Below, piece by piece: positions 15,651-22,803 of a stretch of DNA of 30,292 nt. Made by a program: the position numbers and the translations under genes. How positions within the stretch are numbered: the stretch's first letter is position 1; every line of letters begins with the position of its first letter. The notes below the pieces were generated by a model. That model was not told the origin of the DNA and made no database searches. It worked only from the letters and a program-made list of their open reading frames with translations. The DNA comes from an uncultured Muribaculaceae bacterium (GTDB lineage Bacteria; Bacteroidota; Bacteroidia; Bacteroidales; Muribaculaceae), in NCBI GenBank assembly GCA_910583775.1, contig CAJTYD010000030.1, positions 1-30,292 on the forward strand, given 5' to 3'.

Positions 15651-16412
15651 ATGGACGATATCAGGAAAAAGTTAGAGTTGCTCGATATGTCGCGTCTTCC
15701 GCGCCATGTCGCCATAATCATGGACGGCAACGGCCGCTGGGCCCGCCAACGTCTCATGGAACGCAGCGACGGCCATGTCGAGGGAGTGAACAGCGTGAAT
15801 CGCATCACCCGCATCACCTCCGACCTCGGCATCAGATATCTTACATTATACGCGTTTTCGACAGAGAACTGGAACCGCCCCCGGCCGGAAGTCGACACCC
15901 TGATGCACCTTATCGGCGAGACGATCCTCAAAGAAACCCCCGACCTTCTTGCCAACAACGTGAAGATTAATCTTCTCGGCGAGATCGAGAGGCTTCCCGA
16001 AGAGGTCCGCAAAAATCTGGAATACGGGCGCCGAGAAACGGAACACTGCACCGGCCTGGAGCTGCAGATATGCCTGAGCTATTCCTCCCGCTGGGAGCTA
16101 ACACGGGCCGCCCGTGAGCTCGCGGTGAAGGCCGCCGCCGGAGAGATAAGCCCCGATGAGATCGACGAGACACTGTTCGCCGGCTCTCTGGCAACGGCCT
16201 CGATGCCCGACCCGGATCTTCTGATCCGCACCGGGGGCGAACAGCGCGTCAGCAATTTCCTCCTCTGGCAGATAGCATACAGCGAATTATATTTCACCCC
16301 CATATTATGGCCTGATTTCGATGAAGCCGCATTCATCGACGCTCTCGTCGATTTTCAGCAGCGCGAACGCCGCTTCGGCAAAACAAGCGACCAGGTGAAC
16401 TCAATAATATAA
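15651..16412 (+). CDS. uppS: Undecaprenyl diphosphate synthase (isoprenyl transferase)
   Basis: This 253-residue cis-prenyltransferase condenses farnesyl-PP with isopentenyl-PP to make the C55 lipid carrier for peptidoglycan and O-antigen. The signature HVAIIMDGNGRWARQR contains catalytic Asp25. YLTLYAFSTENWNRP and the C-terminal RTGGEQRVSNFLLWQIAYSEL (substrate-binding arginines and glutamate) are intact. The length is typical. It is cytoplasmic and peripheral to the membrane. It is packed between the DUF6089 gene and bamA (39 nt to the chosen bamA start), the order usual in Bacteroidota. Confidence 0.96.
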   Translation: MDDIRKKLELLDMSRLPRHVAIIMDGNGRWARQRLMERSDGHVEGVNSVNRITRITSDLGIRYLTLYAFSTENWNRPRPEVDTLMHLIGETILKETPDLLANNVKINLLGEIERLPEEVRKNLEYGRRETEHCTGLELQICLSYSSRWELTRAARELAVKAAAGEISPDEIDETLFAGSLATASMPDPDLLIRTGGEQRVSNFLLWQIAYSELYFTPILWPDFDEAAFIDALVDFQQRERRFGKTSDQVNSII

Positions 16413-16451
16413 ATTATCAAGAAGATGAATTTTCGACCTTTCACCGAATAT

Positions 16452-19112
16452 ATGAAACATCTAAAAAAGACGCTTTTTTTATCAATGGCTGTAGTGTCGG
16501 CGCTCGGAGCGCAGGCACAGGTCCTCGACATCAAGCCTCCGACACCTGTCGACACGATCTATAACCCCGACATCATATATTCGCCGCTGCCAAAGACCTA
16601 CGAAATAGCCGACATACGGGTCTCGGGAGTTCCCACTTCCGACGATTATCTGATCATCGGATATTCCGGTCTGTCGGTTGGCGACCGCGTCGAGATTCCG
16701 GGCGACGAGATATCTTCTGCCGTCAAGCGTTTCTGGCGCCAGGGTCTATACTCGAAAGTGCAGATCAACGTCGACAAGATCGCAGGCGACAAGGTATGGC
16801 TTGAGATCGCCCTCAAGCAGCAGCCGCGCATGTCGCAGATGATATTCACCGGCGTGAAAAGCGGAGAGAAAAAGGATATCGAGCAGCGTCTCGGAATGGT
16901 CGAAGGCCAGCAGCTCACACCCAACATCATATCCCAGGCAAAGAGAATCATCGAGAACTATTACGGCAAAAAGGGTTTCAAGAACGCTCAGGTCACCATC
17001 ACCCAGCAGCCGGATCTCTCGAAGGAGAACATGGTGAACCTCAACATCGCTGTCAATAAGAACAACAAGGTTAAGGTTCATAAGATCTACATCGACGGCA
17101 ACGAGGTGCTCTCCGACCGCAAGATCAAGCGCACGATGAAGAAGACAAACGAGAACGGCAATATTCTCAATCTCTTCAAACAGAAGAAGTTTGTCGACAG
17201 CGACTTTGCCGACGACCGCAACCGCATCATCGAAAAATACAACGAACTTGGCTACCGCGACGCGAAGATCACCCACGACAGCGTGGCCCGCTACGACGAC
17301 AAGGAGGTAGATGTCTTCCTCACTGTCGACGAAGGCAAGAAATACTATATCAGCGACATATCCTGGGTCGGCAACACGGTCTATCCCACCGAGACCCTCA
17401 ACGCCTACCTCGGGATGTATCCCGGTGATGTCTACAACCAGAAGATGCTCAACAAGCGCACCAACGACGACGAGGACGCCGTTTCGAGTCTATATCTCGA
17501 CCACGGATATCTCTTCTTCCAGCTTGTGCCGATAGAGGAGAAAATCCACGGCGACAGCATCGCGCTGCAGATGCGCGTGATCGAAGGCCCGCAGGCGAGA
17601 ATCAACAAAGTGATAATCAACGGTAACGACCAGCTTTACGAGAAGGTGATCCGCCGTGAGCTCCGCGTGCGCCCTGGCGACCTTTTCTCAAAGAGCGACT
17701 TGATGCGCTCGGCTCGCGAAATCGCCGCCGGCGGTCACTTCAATCCCGAGACAATGGGCGTCAACCCGATCCCGAATGAAAACGACGGAACCGTCGACAT
17801 CCAGTTCGACCTCGAGTCGAAGGCAAACGACAAGGTGCAGCTCTCCTTCGGATGGGGGCAGACCGGCGTCACCGGACAGGTTGCTCTCTCATTCGCCAAC
17901 TTCTCGATGAAAAACCTCTTCAACCCGAGCGCCTACCGCGGCATCATCCCGCGCGGCGACGGTCAGACCTTCTCTATCTCGGCCCAGACCAACGCCAAAT
18001 ATTACCAGAGCTACAACATATCGTTCTTCGATCCCTGGCTCGGCGGCAAGCGCCCGAACTCCCTGTCGGTCTCGCTCGACTACAGCCGCTCCACCGGTAT
18101 CAACTCCAGCTTCTACAACAACGCCTGGCAGAACGCATACCAGTATGCGATGTATTCGCAGTATTCCTACAACACCAACTACTCGACCTATGCAATCGAG
18201 AACGCATACGACCCCAACAAGGTGCTTCAGCTCGCCGGCGTGAGCCTCGGTTTCGGTACTCGCCTCACATGGCCCGACGATATGTTCCAGTTCCAGGCTA
18301 CGCTCGCCTACCGCTGGTATTACCTCAAGAACTGGGACTATCTCTATTATATGAGGAACGGTACGTCAAACTCGCTTACCCTCGGTCTCAATCTGTCGCG
18401 TAACTCCATCGACAACCCGATCTACACCCGCAAGGGATCGCAGTTCTCGATCGACTTCACCGTCACTCCCCCCGCAAGCCTATTCGCGAAACGCGACTGG
18501 AAGAAACTCTCCGAAGAAGCAAGTTACTTCAACAAGGACGAGCAGAGCCGCGAGGCAGCGAGAAGCAAGATGTATAAATGGATCGAATACTGGAAGCTGC
18601 GCTTCAAGAGCAAGACCTTCACTCCGCTCACAGATCCCGAGGGAAAATGGACTCTCGTGCTGATGACCCGCGCCGATTTCGGTCTTCTCGGATCGTTCAA
18701 CAAATATTTCAAGACTCCGTTCGAGACCTTCTACTTCGGAGGCGACGGCATGACAGGAAGCTACACCTACGCTACGGAAACCATCTCGATGCGCGGATAT
18801 GAGAACGGCCAGTTCACCCCTTCAGGCTATGAAGGATACGCCTACGGCAAGTTCACTCTCGAGCTCCACTTCCCGTTCCTGCTTCAGCCGTCGACCACTA
18901 TCTACGCCATCGCCTTCGCCGAAGCCGGAAACGCCTGGTATAGCGTGAAAGACTTCTCTCCCTTCAACCTCAAGCGAAGCGCCGGCGTCGGTGCCCGCGT
19001 CTACCTCTCTGTGCTCGGATTCCTCGGAATCGACTGGGCATACGGTTTCGACAAAGTGTGGGGAACACGCGGCGGAAGCCAGATCCACTTCATTCTCGGC
19101 CAGGAGTTCTGA
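16452..19112 (+). CDS. bamA: Outer membrane protein assembly factor BamA
   Basis: 886 residues from the ATG at 16452, which starts a good signal peptide (MKHLKKTLFLSMAVVSALGAQA); an ATG at 16425 would prepend nine residues. BamA inserts beta-barrels into the outer membrane. About five POTRA repeats fill residues 40-460, seen as repeating strand-helix units such as GVKSGEKKDIEQRLGM, YIDGNEVLSDRKIKRTMK and NGNDQLYEKVIRRELRVRPGD. The Omp85 barrel follows. It includes the loop motif SMRGYENGQF (the VRGF/Y equivalent) and ends in HFILGQEF with a C-terminal aromatic residue. Two periplasmic chaperone genes of the OmpH/Skp type follow, matching a BAM-related cluster. Confidence 0.93.
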   Translation: MKHLKKTLFLSMAVVSALGAQAQVLDIKPPTPVDTIYNPDIIYSPLPKTYEIADIRVSGVPTSDDYLIIGYSGLSVGDRVEIPGDEISSAVKRFWRQGLYSKVQINVDKIAGDKVWLEIALKQQPRMSQMIFTGVKSGEKKDIEQRLGMVEGQQLTPNIISQAKRIIENYYGKKGFKNAQVTITQQPDLSKENMVNLNIAVNKNNKVKVHKIYIDGNEVLSDRKIKRTMKKTNENGNILNLFKQKKFVDSDFADDRNRIIEKYNELGYRDAKITHDSVARYDDKEVDVFLTVDEGKKYYISDISWVGNTVYPTETLNAYLGMYPGDVYNQKMLNKRTNDDEDAVSSLYLDHGYLFFQLVPIEEKIHGDSIALQMRVIEGPQARINKVIINGNDQLYEKVIRRELRVRPGDLFSKSDLMRSAREIAAGGHFNPETMGVNPIPNENDGTVDIQFDLESKANDKVQLSFGWGQTGVTGQVALSFANFSMKNLFNPSAYRGIIPRGDGQTFSISAQTNAKYYQSYNISFFDPWLGGKRPNSLSVSLDYSRSTGINSSFYNNAWQNAYQYAMYSQYSYNTNYSTYAIENAYDPNKVLQLAGVSLGFGTRLTWPDDMFQFQATLAYRWYYLKNWDYLYYMRNGTSNSLTLGLNLSRNSIDNPIYTRKGSQFSIDFTVTPPASLFAKRDWKKLSEEASYFNKDEQSREAARSKMYKWIEYWKLRFKSKTFTPLTDPEGKWTLVLMTRADFGLLGSFNKYFKTPFETFYFGGDGMTGSYTYATETISMRGYENGQFTPSGYEGYAYGKFTLELHFPFLLQPSTTIYAIAFAEAGNAWYSVKDFSPFNLKRSAGVGARVYLSVLGFLGIDWAYGFDKVWGTRGGSQIHFILGQEF

Positions 19113-19136
19113 TTTTTCCTGGTGTCCTTTCTAATA

Positions 19137-19228
19137 TTTCCTAAAAAACCTTAGGGATTATAAATGTGTTAAACTTTTATATTTCCTGAATGTCATAAAG
19201 GAAATTAAACATAAAACCTTTTAGGAAA
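19137..19228 (+). promoter_or_regulatory. Clustered TTTCCT/AGGAAA and AAACCTT motifs before ompH
   Basis: Within 110 nt there are TTTCCTAAAA (19137) with its inverted copy TTTTAGGAAA (19219), and a hairpin ATTTCCT/AGGAAAT (19181-19187 with 19199-19205). AAACCTT occurs three times (19145, 19214 and 19227 regions). No TAnnTTTG match is present. The layout suggests operator sites or overlapping RNA hairpins in the bamA-ompH gap; the factor is unknown. Confidence 0.4.
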
Positions 19229-19248
19229 AACCTTTAAACGCAGATATT

Positions 19249-19764
19249 ATGAGAAAGATCATATTGACTCTCTGCCTTGTCGCCGCAGGCATCGCGGGAG
19301 CGGCAGCCCAGAAATTCGCTCTCGTCGACATGGAATATATCCTTCGCAACATTCCGTCTTACGAAATGGCGAACGAGCAGCTCAACCAGCAGTCGCAACG
19401 CTGGGAGAACGAGGTCAACGAGGTTTCGAAAGAAGCCGAGTCGATGTATAAGAACTATCAGTCGGAGATGGTTTTCCTCACCGACGAACAGAAGAAGAAG
19501 CGCGAGGAGGCTATCGTGGCAAAGGAGAAACAGGCCACGGATCTGCGCTACAAATATTTCGGCCCGGAGGGCGAGCTTTTCAAAAAACGTCAGGCTCTCA
19601 TCCAGCCGATCCAGGAAGAGGTTTACAACGCAGTGAAGGCCGTAGCCACGGAAAAGGGCTACATGACCATCTTCGACCGCGCGTCCTCTCAGAGCATTGT
19701 CTTCGCGTCTCCGGCCATCGACGTGAGCAACGAAGTGCTCGCCAAGCTCGGCTACTCGAAATAA
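19249..19764 (+). CDS. OmpH/Skp-family periplasmic chaperone (first copy)
   Basis: 171 residues with a signal peptide (MRKIILTLCLVAAGIAGAAAQ). The mature protein starts KFALVDMEYILRNIP, the OmpH beta strand and first helix. A long charged coiled-coil hairpin follows (about 45-120, rich in E, K and Q), ending in strands at SIVFASPAIDVSNEVLAKLGY. Skp-like trimers hold unfolded outer-membrane proteins in a coiled-coil cavity and deliver them to BamA. Tandem ompH genes after bamA are usual in Bacteroidota. This copy has no recognised promoter, so it may depend on read-through from bamA, unlike the second copy. Confidence 0.9.
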   Translation: MRKIILTLCLVAAGIAGAAAQKFALVDMEYILRNIPSYEMANEQLNQQSQRWENEVNEVSKEAESMYKNYQSEMVFLTDEQKKKREEAIVAKEKQATDLRYKYFGPEGELFKKRQALIQPIQEEVYNAVKAVATEKGYMTIFDRASSQSIVFASPAIDVSNEVLAKLGYSK

Positions 19765-19816
19765 ACAGCGAATTCCCCGTTTTTCAACGCGCTTAAGACA
19801 ATTTAATTATCATAAT

Positions 19817-19847
19817 TTTGTATAGTAAGTTAAAATGTATATCTTTG
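19817..19847 (+). promoter_or_regulatory. Bacteroidota promoter of the second ompH gene
   Basis: TTTG (19817-19820) and TATCTTTG (19840-19847) are 19 nt apart, an exact match to the -33/-7 pattern. A start near 19854 would leave about 40 nt before the ATG. Confidence 0.75.
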
Positions 19848-19894
19848 CGCGTTGATTATATTTAAAGAAATTAAAAAAACAACAAATAACGAAA

Positions 19895-20401
19895 ATGTTA
19901 AAGAAAATTTTACTCGCAGTGGCAGTCGCATTCCCCATGTTCGCATCTGCCCAGACAGCAAAAATCGGTATCGTCGACACAGGCTCCATCATCCAGGCCA
20001 TGCCTGAGACCGCAGCCGCGCAGACCAAACTTCAGGAAACCCAGAAAAAATATCAGGACGAGTTTTCACGTCTTGAGGAGGAATATAAGAGGATGGTCGA
20101 TGAGCTCCAGAAAATGAAGGAGGACGAGCTTCCCGCCATCCGTGAGCGCAAAACCCGCGAGATCAACGACTACCAGCAGAAGATCCAGTCGTTCATGCAG
20201 AGCGCCGACAATGATATCGCCCGCCAACAGCAGGAACTGATGCAGCCTATCACCACAAAGGTTCGCGAGGCTATCGAATCAGTAGGCAAAGAGGGAGGCT
20301 TCAGCTTCATCCAGAACTATTCCCCCGACCTTGTGCTCTTCTGGGCAGCCCCGACTGTCGACATCACTCCCCAGGTGAAGGCAAAACTCGGTCTTAAGTA
20401 A
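19895..20401 (+). CDS. OmpH/Skp-family periplasmic chaperone (second copy)
   Basis: 168 residues with a signal peptide ending MFASAQ. TAKIGIVDTGSIIQAMPE is the OmpH entry strand. A coiled-coil hairpin (about 40-125: QKKYQDEFSRLEEEYKRM, then DNDIARQQQELMQPI) and a closing strand region LVLFWAAPTVDITPQVKAKLGLK follow. It is clearly a paralogue of the gene 130 nt upstream but differs in the arm region, so the two may prefer different clients; that is inference. It has its own strong promoter, allowing expression independent of bamA, as would suit an envelope-stress chaperone. A 13-bp hairpin lies between it and murI. Confidence 0.9.
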   Translation: MLKKILLAVAVAFPMFASAQTAKIGIVDTGSIIQAMPETAAAQTKLQETQKKYQDEFSRLEEEYKRMVDELQKMKEDELPAIRERKTREINDYQQKIQSFMQSADNDIARQQQELMQPITTKVREAIESVGKEGGFSFIQNYSPDLVLFWAAPTVDITPQVKAKLGLK

Positions 20402-20431
20402 ATTAGTATATTAATTTATAATATATTGCAT

Positions 20432-20460
20432 GATGCGGAGTTCCCACGGAGCTTCGCATC
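20432..20460 (+). terminator. 13-bp hairpin between ompH and murI
   Basis: GATGCGGAGTTCC (20432-20444) pairs along its whole length with GGAGCTTCGCATC (20448-20460), two pairs being G-U, around a three-nt CAC loop. It ends only 9 nt before the murI start. No U-run follows, so it may be a terminator needing a factor, or an insulating intercistronic hairpin. Confidence 0.6.
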
Positions 20461-20469
20461 ATCCATATC

Positions 20470-21318
20470 ATGATGTCAACAGATACACTCCTTCCCCAGG
20501 CGCCGGGAGCTATCGGAGTCTTCGACTCAGGCTACGGCGGTCTGACGATATTGCGCGATATCCGCAAGCGTCTCCCCGCATACGACTACATATATTTAGG
20601 CGACAACGCCCGCGCCCCTTACGGCACACGCAGTTTCGACATCGTCTACGATTTCACGCGTCAGGCCGTGGAGGAGCTTTTCCGCCGCGGCTGCCATCTC
20701 GTGATTCTCGCCTGCAACACGGCTTCGGCCAAGGCGCTGCGCTCGATCCAGCAGAACGACCTGCCTGAGCTCGATCCCCACAGAAGGGTGCTCGGCGTGA
20801 TCCGTCCGACAATCGAGAGTCTCGGCGAGACCTCCCCCAGCGGCAATATCGGATTGCTCGCCACCCCAGGCACCGTCCGCAGCCATTCCTACGCCATGGA
20901 GGTCGGGAAACTCTATCCCGACATGAAGGTAACGGAGAAGGCATGCCCCATGTGGGTGCCTATCGTAGAAAACGGCGAGGCCGCAAAACCGGGCGCCGAC
21001 TATTTTGTTGAGAAATACATCAACGAGATTCTGGCTGAAAATGCGAAAATCGACACCCTGATACTCGGTTGCACGCATTATCCGATTCTCATCGACAAAA
21101 TCAGGAAATATACTCCCGAAGGAATCAGCATTCTGCCGCAGGGTAAACTTGTTGCCGACAGTCTCGCGGATTATCTGCACCGGCATCCTGAAATGGACGC
21201 CAAATGCACGAAAGGGGGCAACACCGTCTATCTCACCACCGAGAGTCCACGGCAGTTCGAGCCCCTCGCATCCATCTTCATGAACGATAAGGTAAAGGCG
21301 GAGAAGGTTGTGTTATAA
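20470..21318 (+). CDS. murI: Glutamate racemase
   Basis: 282 residues; MurI makes D-glutamate for the second residue of the peptidoglycan stem peptide. The two catalytic cysteines are present, Cys82 in LACNTASA and Cys201 in LGCTHYP, with His203 beside the latter. The N-terminal IGVFDSGYGGLT and the YLGDNARAPYG block complete the active site. Cytoplasmic. The first ATG is used; a second ATG follows immediately. It lies after the ompH pair and 18 nt before a small TPR gene, a common Bacteroidales order. Confidence 0.95.
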   Translation: MMSTDTLLPQAPGAIGVFDSGYGGLTILRDIRKRLPAYDYIYLGDNARAPYGTRSFDIVYDFTRQAVEELFRRGCHLVILACNTASAKALRSIQQNDLPELDPHRRVLGVIRPTIESLGETSPSGNIGLLATPGTVRSHSYAMEVGKLYPDMKVTEKACPMWVPIVENGEAAKPGADYFVEKYINEILAENAKIDTLILGCTHYPILIDKIRKYTPEGISILPQGKLVADSLADYLHRHPEMDAKCTKGGNTVYLTTESPRQFEPLASIFMNDKVKAEKVVL

Positions 21319-21336
21319 TTGAAAGGAAGGAAAAAA

Positions 21337-21609
21337 ATGGAAAAAATAGAAAGTATACGGCTCAGGATAAAGACGGCGGCATACGAGGAAAGCATCTCCG
21401 TCCTCAACGCCTATCTGTCGGAATATCCCGACGATGACGAGGCCCTGACCCTTCGCGGCATGAAACACTGGGGAGCGGGCAGACGCGCCCTCGCACTCAA
21501 CGATTATCTGGCCGCCATACACATCAACCCCTCAAGCAGGGCCAAAGAGGCATACAAGGCGTCGCTCGAGATTCTCGAATATCGCAACAACGACCTCTAC
21601 AATCCCTGA
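21337..21609 (+). CDS. Small tetratricopeptide-like protein
   Basis: 90 residues from the ATG at 21337; a TTG six codons upstream is less likely. The sequence is all-helical, with TPR-like spacing: AYEESISVLNAYLSEYPDDDEALTLRGMKHWGAG, then ALALNDYLAAIHINPSSRAKEAYKASLEIL. The alanine/glycine, tyrosine and proline positions fit about two TPR units, a protein-protein interaction scaffold. There is no signal peptide. Unusually for this window, a purine-rich GGAAGG lies 7 nt before the start and looks like an SD. It follows murI by 18 nt. Partner and function unknown. Confidence 0.75.
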   Translation: MEKIESIRLRIKTAAYEESISVLNAYLSEYPDDDEALTLRGMKHWGAGRRALALNDYLAAIHINPSSRAKEAYKASLEILEYRNNDLYNP

Positions 21610-21646
21610 AATCCGCCGGATAAGGAACGGGATTTTTATCGGCCTA

Positions 21647-22084
21647 TCAGAGATCCCAGGGGAAAGCCACCTGACGGACCATGCCGTTGCGGTCCTTGAT
21701 CATATATTGCTCCACGCGCGATGCGGAATCATTCCGCATTGTGTCGTGTTTTTTTACATTACCGGCCTTTGACTCGCTATAGAGCATCAGCGGGCGCTCG
21801 AGGCTCCACCCTCTCGAAACATTTCTCACATAAAGCCTTGCGAGTCCCTTGAAATTCCGACAATGCTTGCGCAGTTCGCCGAGAAGCTCGGTGAAATCAT
21901 TCACCTGCGAGACCATGAATTCGAAAATCGTACGGCCCTTCATCACGAGTTTGGCAAACAGGCGGTCGCCATAGCTGATCTGGCGCCCCGTGCCGCTTGG
22001 TGTCGGATAACGACGGTTATCGGAATAAGAATGCAGGATTCCCGTAACCCCGCTGTAATTGACAGTTGTGGCAGTTGTAGTCAT
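21647..22084 (-). CDS. Hypothetical protein
   Basis: A 145-residue protein I do not recognise. It begins with a Thr-rich tail (MTTTATTVNYSG), then GILHSYSDNRRYPTPSGTGRQISYGDRLFAKLVMKGRTIFEFMV, a helical basic segment (LLGELRKHCRNFKGLARLYVRN) and ends MVRQVAFPWDL. No signal peptide, membrane segment or catalytic motif is evident; the fold appears mixed alpha/beta and the net charge basic. It is convergent with the TPR gene (37-nt gap) and stands alone, with a non-coding stretch of about 700 nt upstream. The upstream region has near but not exact TAnnTTTG matches on the minus strand. It looks coding because of its composition and clean boundaries, but it may be lineage-restricted. Confidence 0.65.
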   Translation of the reverse strand: MTTTATTVNYSGVTGILHSYSDNRRYPTPSGTGRQISYGDRLFAKLVMKGRTIFEFMVSQVNDFTELLGELRKHCRNFKGLARLYVRNVSRGWSLERPLMLYSESKAGNVKKHDTMRNDSASRVEQYMIKDRNGMVRQVAFPWDL

Positions 22085-22273
22085 AATCTTTCCATATTAG
22101 ATGATTCAGAGCAAATTAACTCACCGCCGTCAACCGGTCCGGAGCGACATCACTCTACATTTCCATTTTCATACTGCAAAATAATTGCCTTAGACTGCAA
22201 ACTCGTTGCATCGATTCGTTAATTAATATTTCATATTACACAATTTAATCATAATAAGATTATGAACAGTCAG

Positions 22274-22372
22274 TCATTTTCTCGCCTTCGGCTCGAAAAG
22301 ACATAGAGGTGGTGGTCGTGCTGGTCCCCTCCGGCGCTTTCCGCGGCGCTCCTGTGCTACCACAAAGTCGAA
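22274..22372. other. GC-rich block inside the 700-nt gap before hisG
   Basis: Between A/T-rich flanks lies a GC-rich stretch with a symmetric imperfect hairpin, TTTTC-TC-GCC-TTC-GGC-TC-GAAAA (22277-22299), then GGTGGTGG runs and two direct copies of GGCGCT (around 22343 and 22355). No frame gives a convincing protein. It resembles a dispersed repeat or a gene remnant. The rest of 22085-22788 holds a REP-like hairpin, an A/T repeat, and the his promoter and leader. Confidence 0.35.
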
Positions 22373-22444
22373 GACGCCAATAAGAAATAAGTATATAAAT
22401 CTGTTCTACTGTACTCCTGTCTAAATAATAATCTTTTGTCTTTC

Positions 22445-22475
22445 AGGCGGACGCACGAACCGTGCGTCCCTACAG
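22445..22475 (-). repeat. REP-like hairpin, copy A (inverted orientation)
   Basis: GGACGCACG (22449-22457) pairs perfectly with CGTGCGTCC (22461-22469) around AAC. Read on the minus strand it is TGTAGG followed by the stem and then GCC, the same unit as copies B and C in the his operon but in the opposite direction. It lies about 80 nt upstream of the his promoter. Confidence 0.8.
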
Positions 22476-22496
22476 CGTCGCAACCCGCGTCAGCTT

Positions 22497-22517
22497 AATT
22501 CAAAATTCAGCATTCAA
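22497..22517 (-). repeat. A/T-rich TTGAAT repeat, single inverted copy
   Basis: On the minus strand this reads TTGAATGCTGAATTTTG and then AATT, nearly the same as the repeat at 30149-30167 near the tRNA gene. It sits 28 nt from REP copy A, both in minus orientation. Confidence 0.55.
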
Positions 22518-22548
22518 GATTATATACCACTTTCTGTCTAAACTTTTA

Positions 22549-22580
22549 TTTGTAATAATTAAATATTATTCATACATTTG
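22549..22580 (+). promoter_or_regulatory. Bacteroidota promoter of the his operon
   Basis: TTTG (22549-22552) and TACATTTG (22573-22580) are separated by 20 nt, an exact fit to the -33/-7 consensus. A start near 22587 gives a leader of about 215 nt before hisG. Confidence 0.75.
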
Positions 22581-22586
22581 CAATGT

Positions 22587-22803
22587 CAATGAAAAATTTA
22601 ACGACAATTACCCGGATTTCGAAGTTATACTGCCTGAGAAGGCAAATGATGCAACATAAATAAAGTTTCTACAGGTCATAACGAGATTTTATGAAATATG
22701 CCATAACAGACTGTGATTCCAACTACTAACGGAATCGCAACATCGAGACTATATTAATTTGCATTACCCTGACTTCCCAATCCACTAAATGTATAATTAT
22801 AAA
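22587..22803 (+). promoter_or_regulatory. Untranslated leader of the his operon
   Basis: The leader holds a nine-pair hairpin, TGTGATTCC with GGAATCGCA (22712-22720 with 22731-22739, one U-G pair), without a U-run. A short frame opens at the ATG at 22583 or 22589 and stops at 22663. It has a single histidine codon (CAT, 22655-22657), so it does not look like a His-rich attenuator peptide. No T-box hallmark is recognised. Confidence 0.45.

Noticed and set aside
22462..22659. 65-codon frame in the gap before hisG
   Set aside because: It crosses a REP hairpin and the his promoter and has no protein-like composition.
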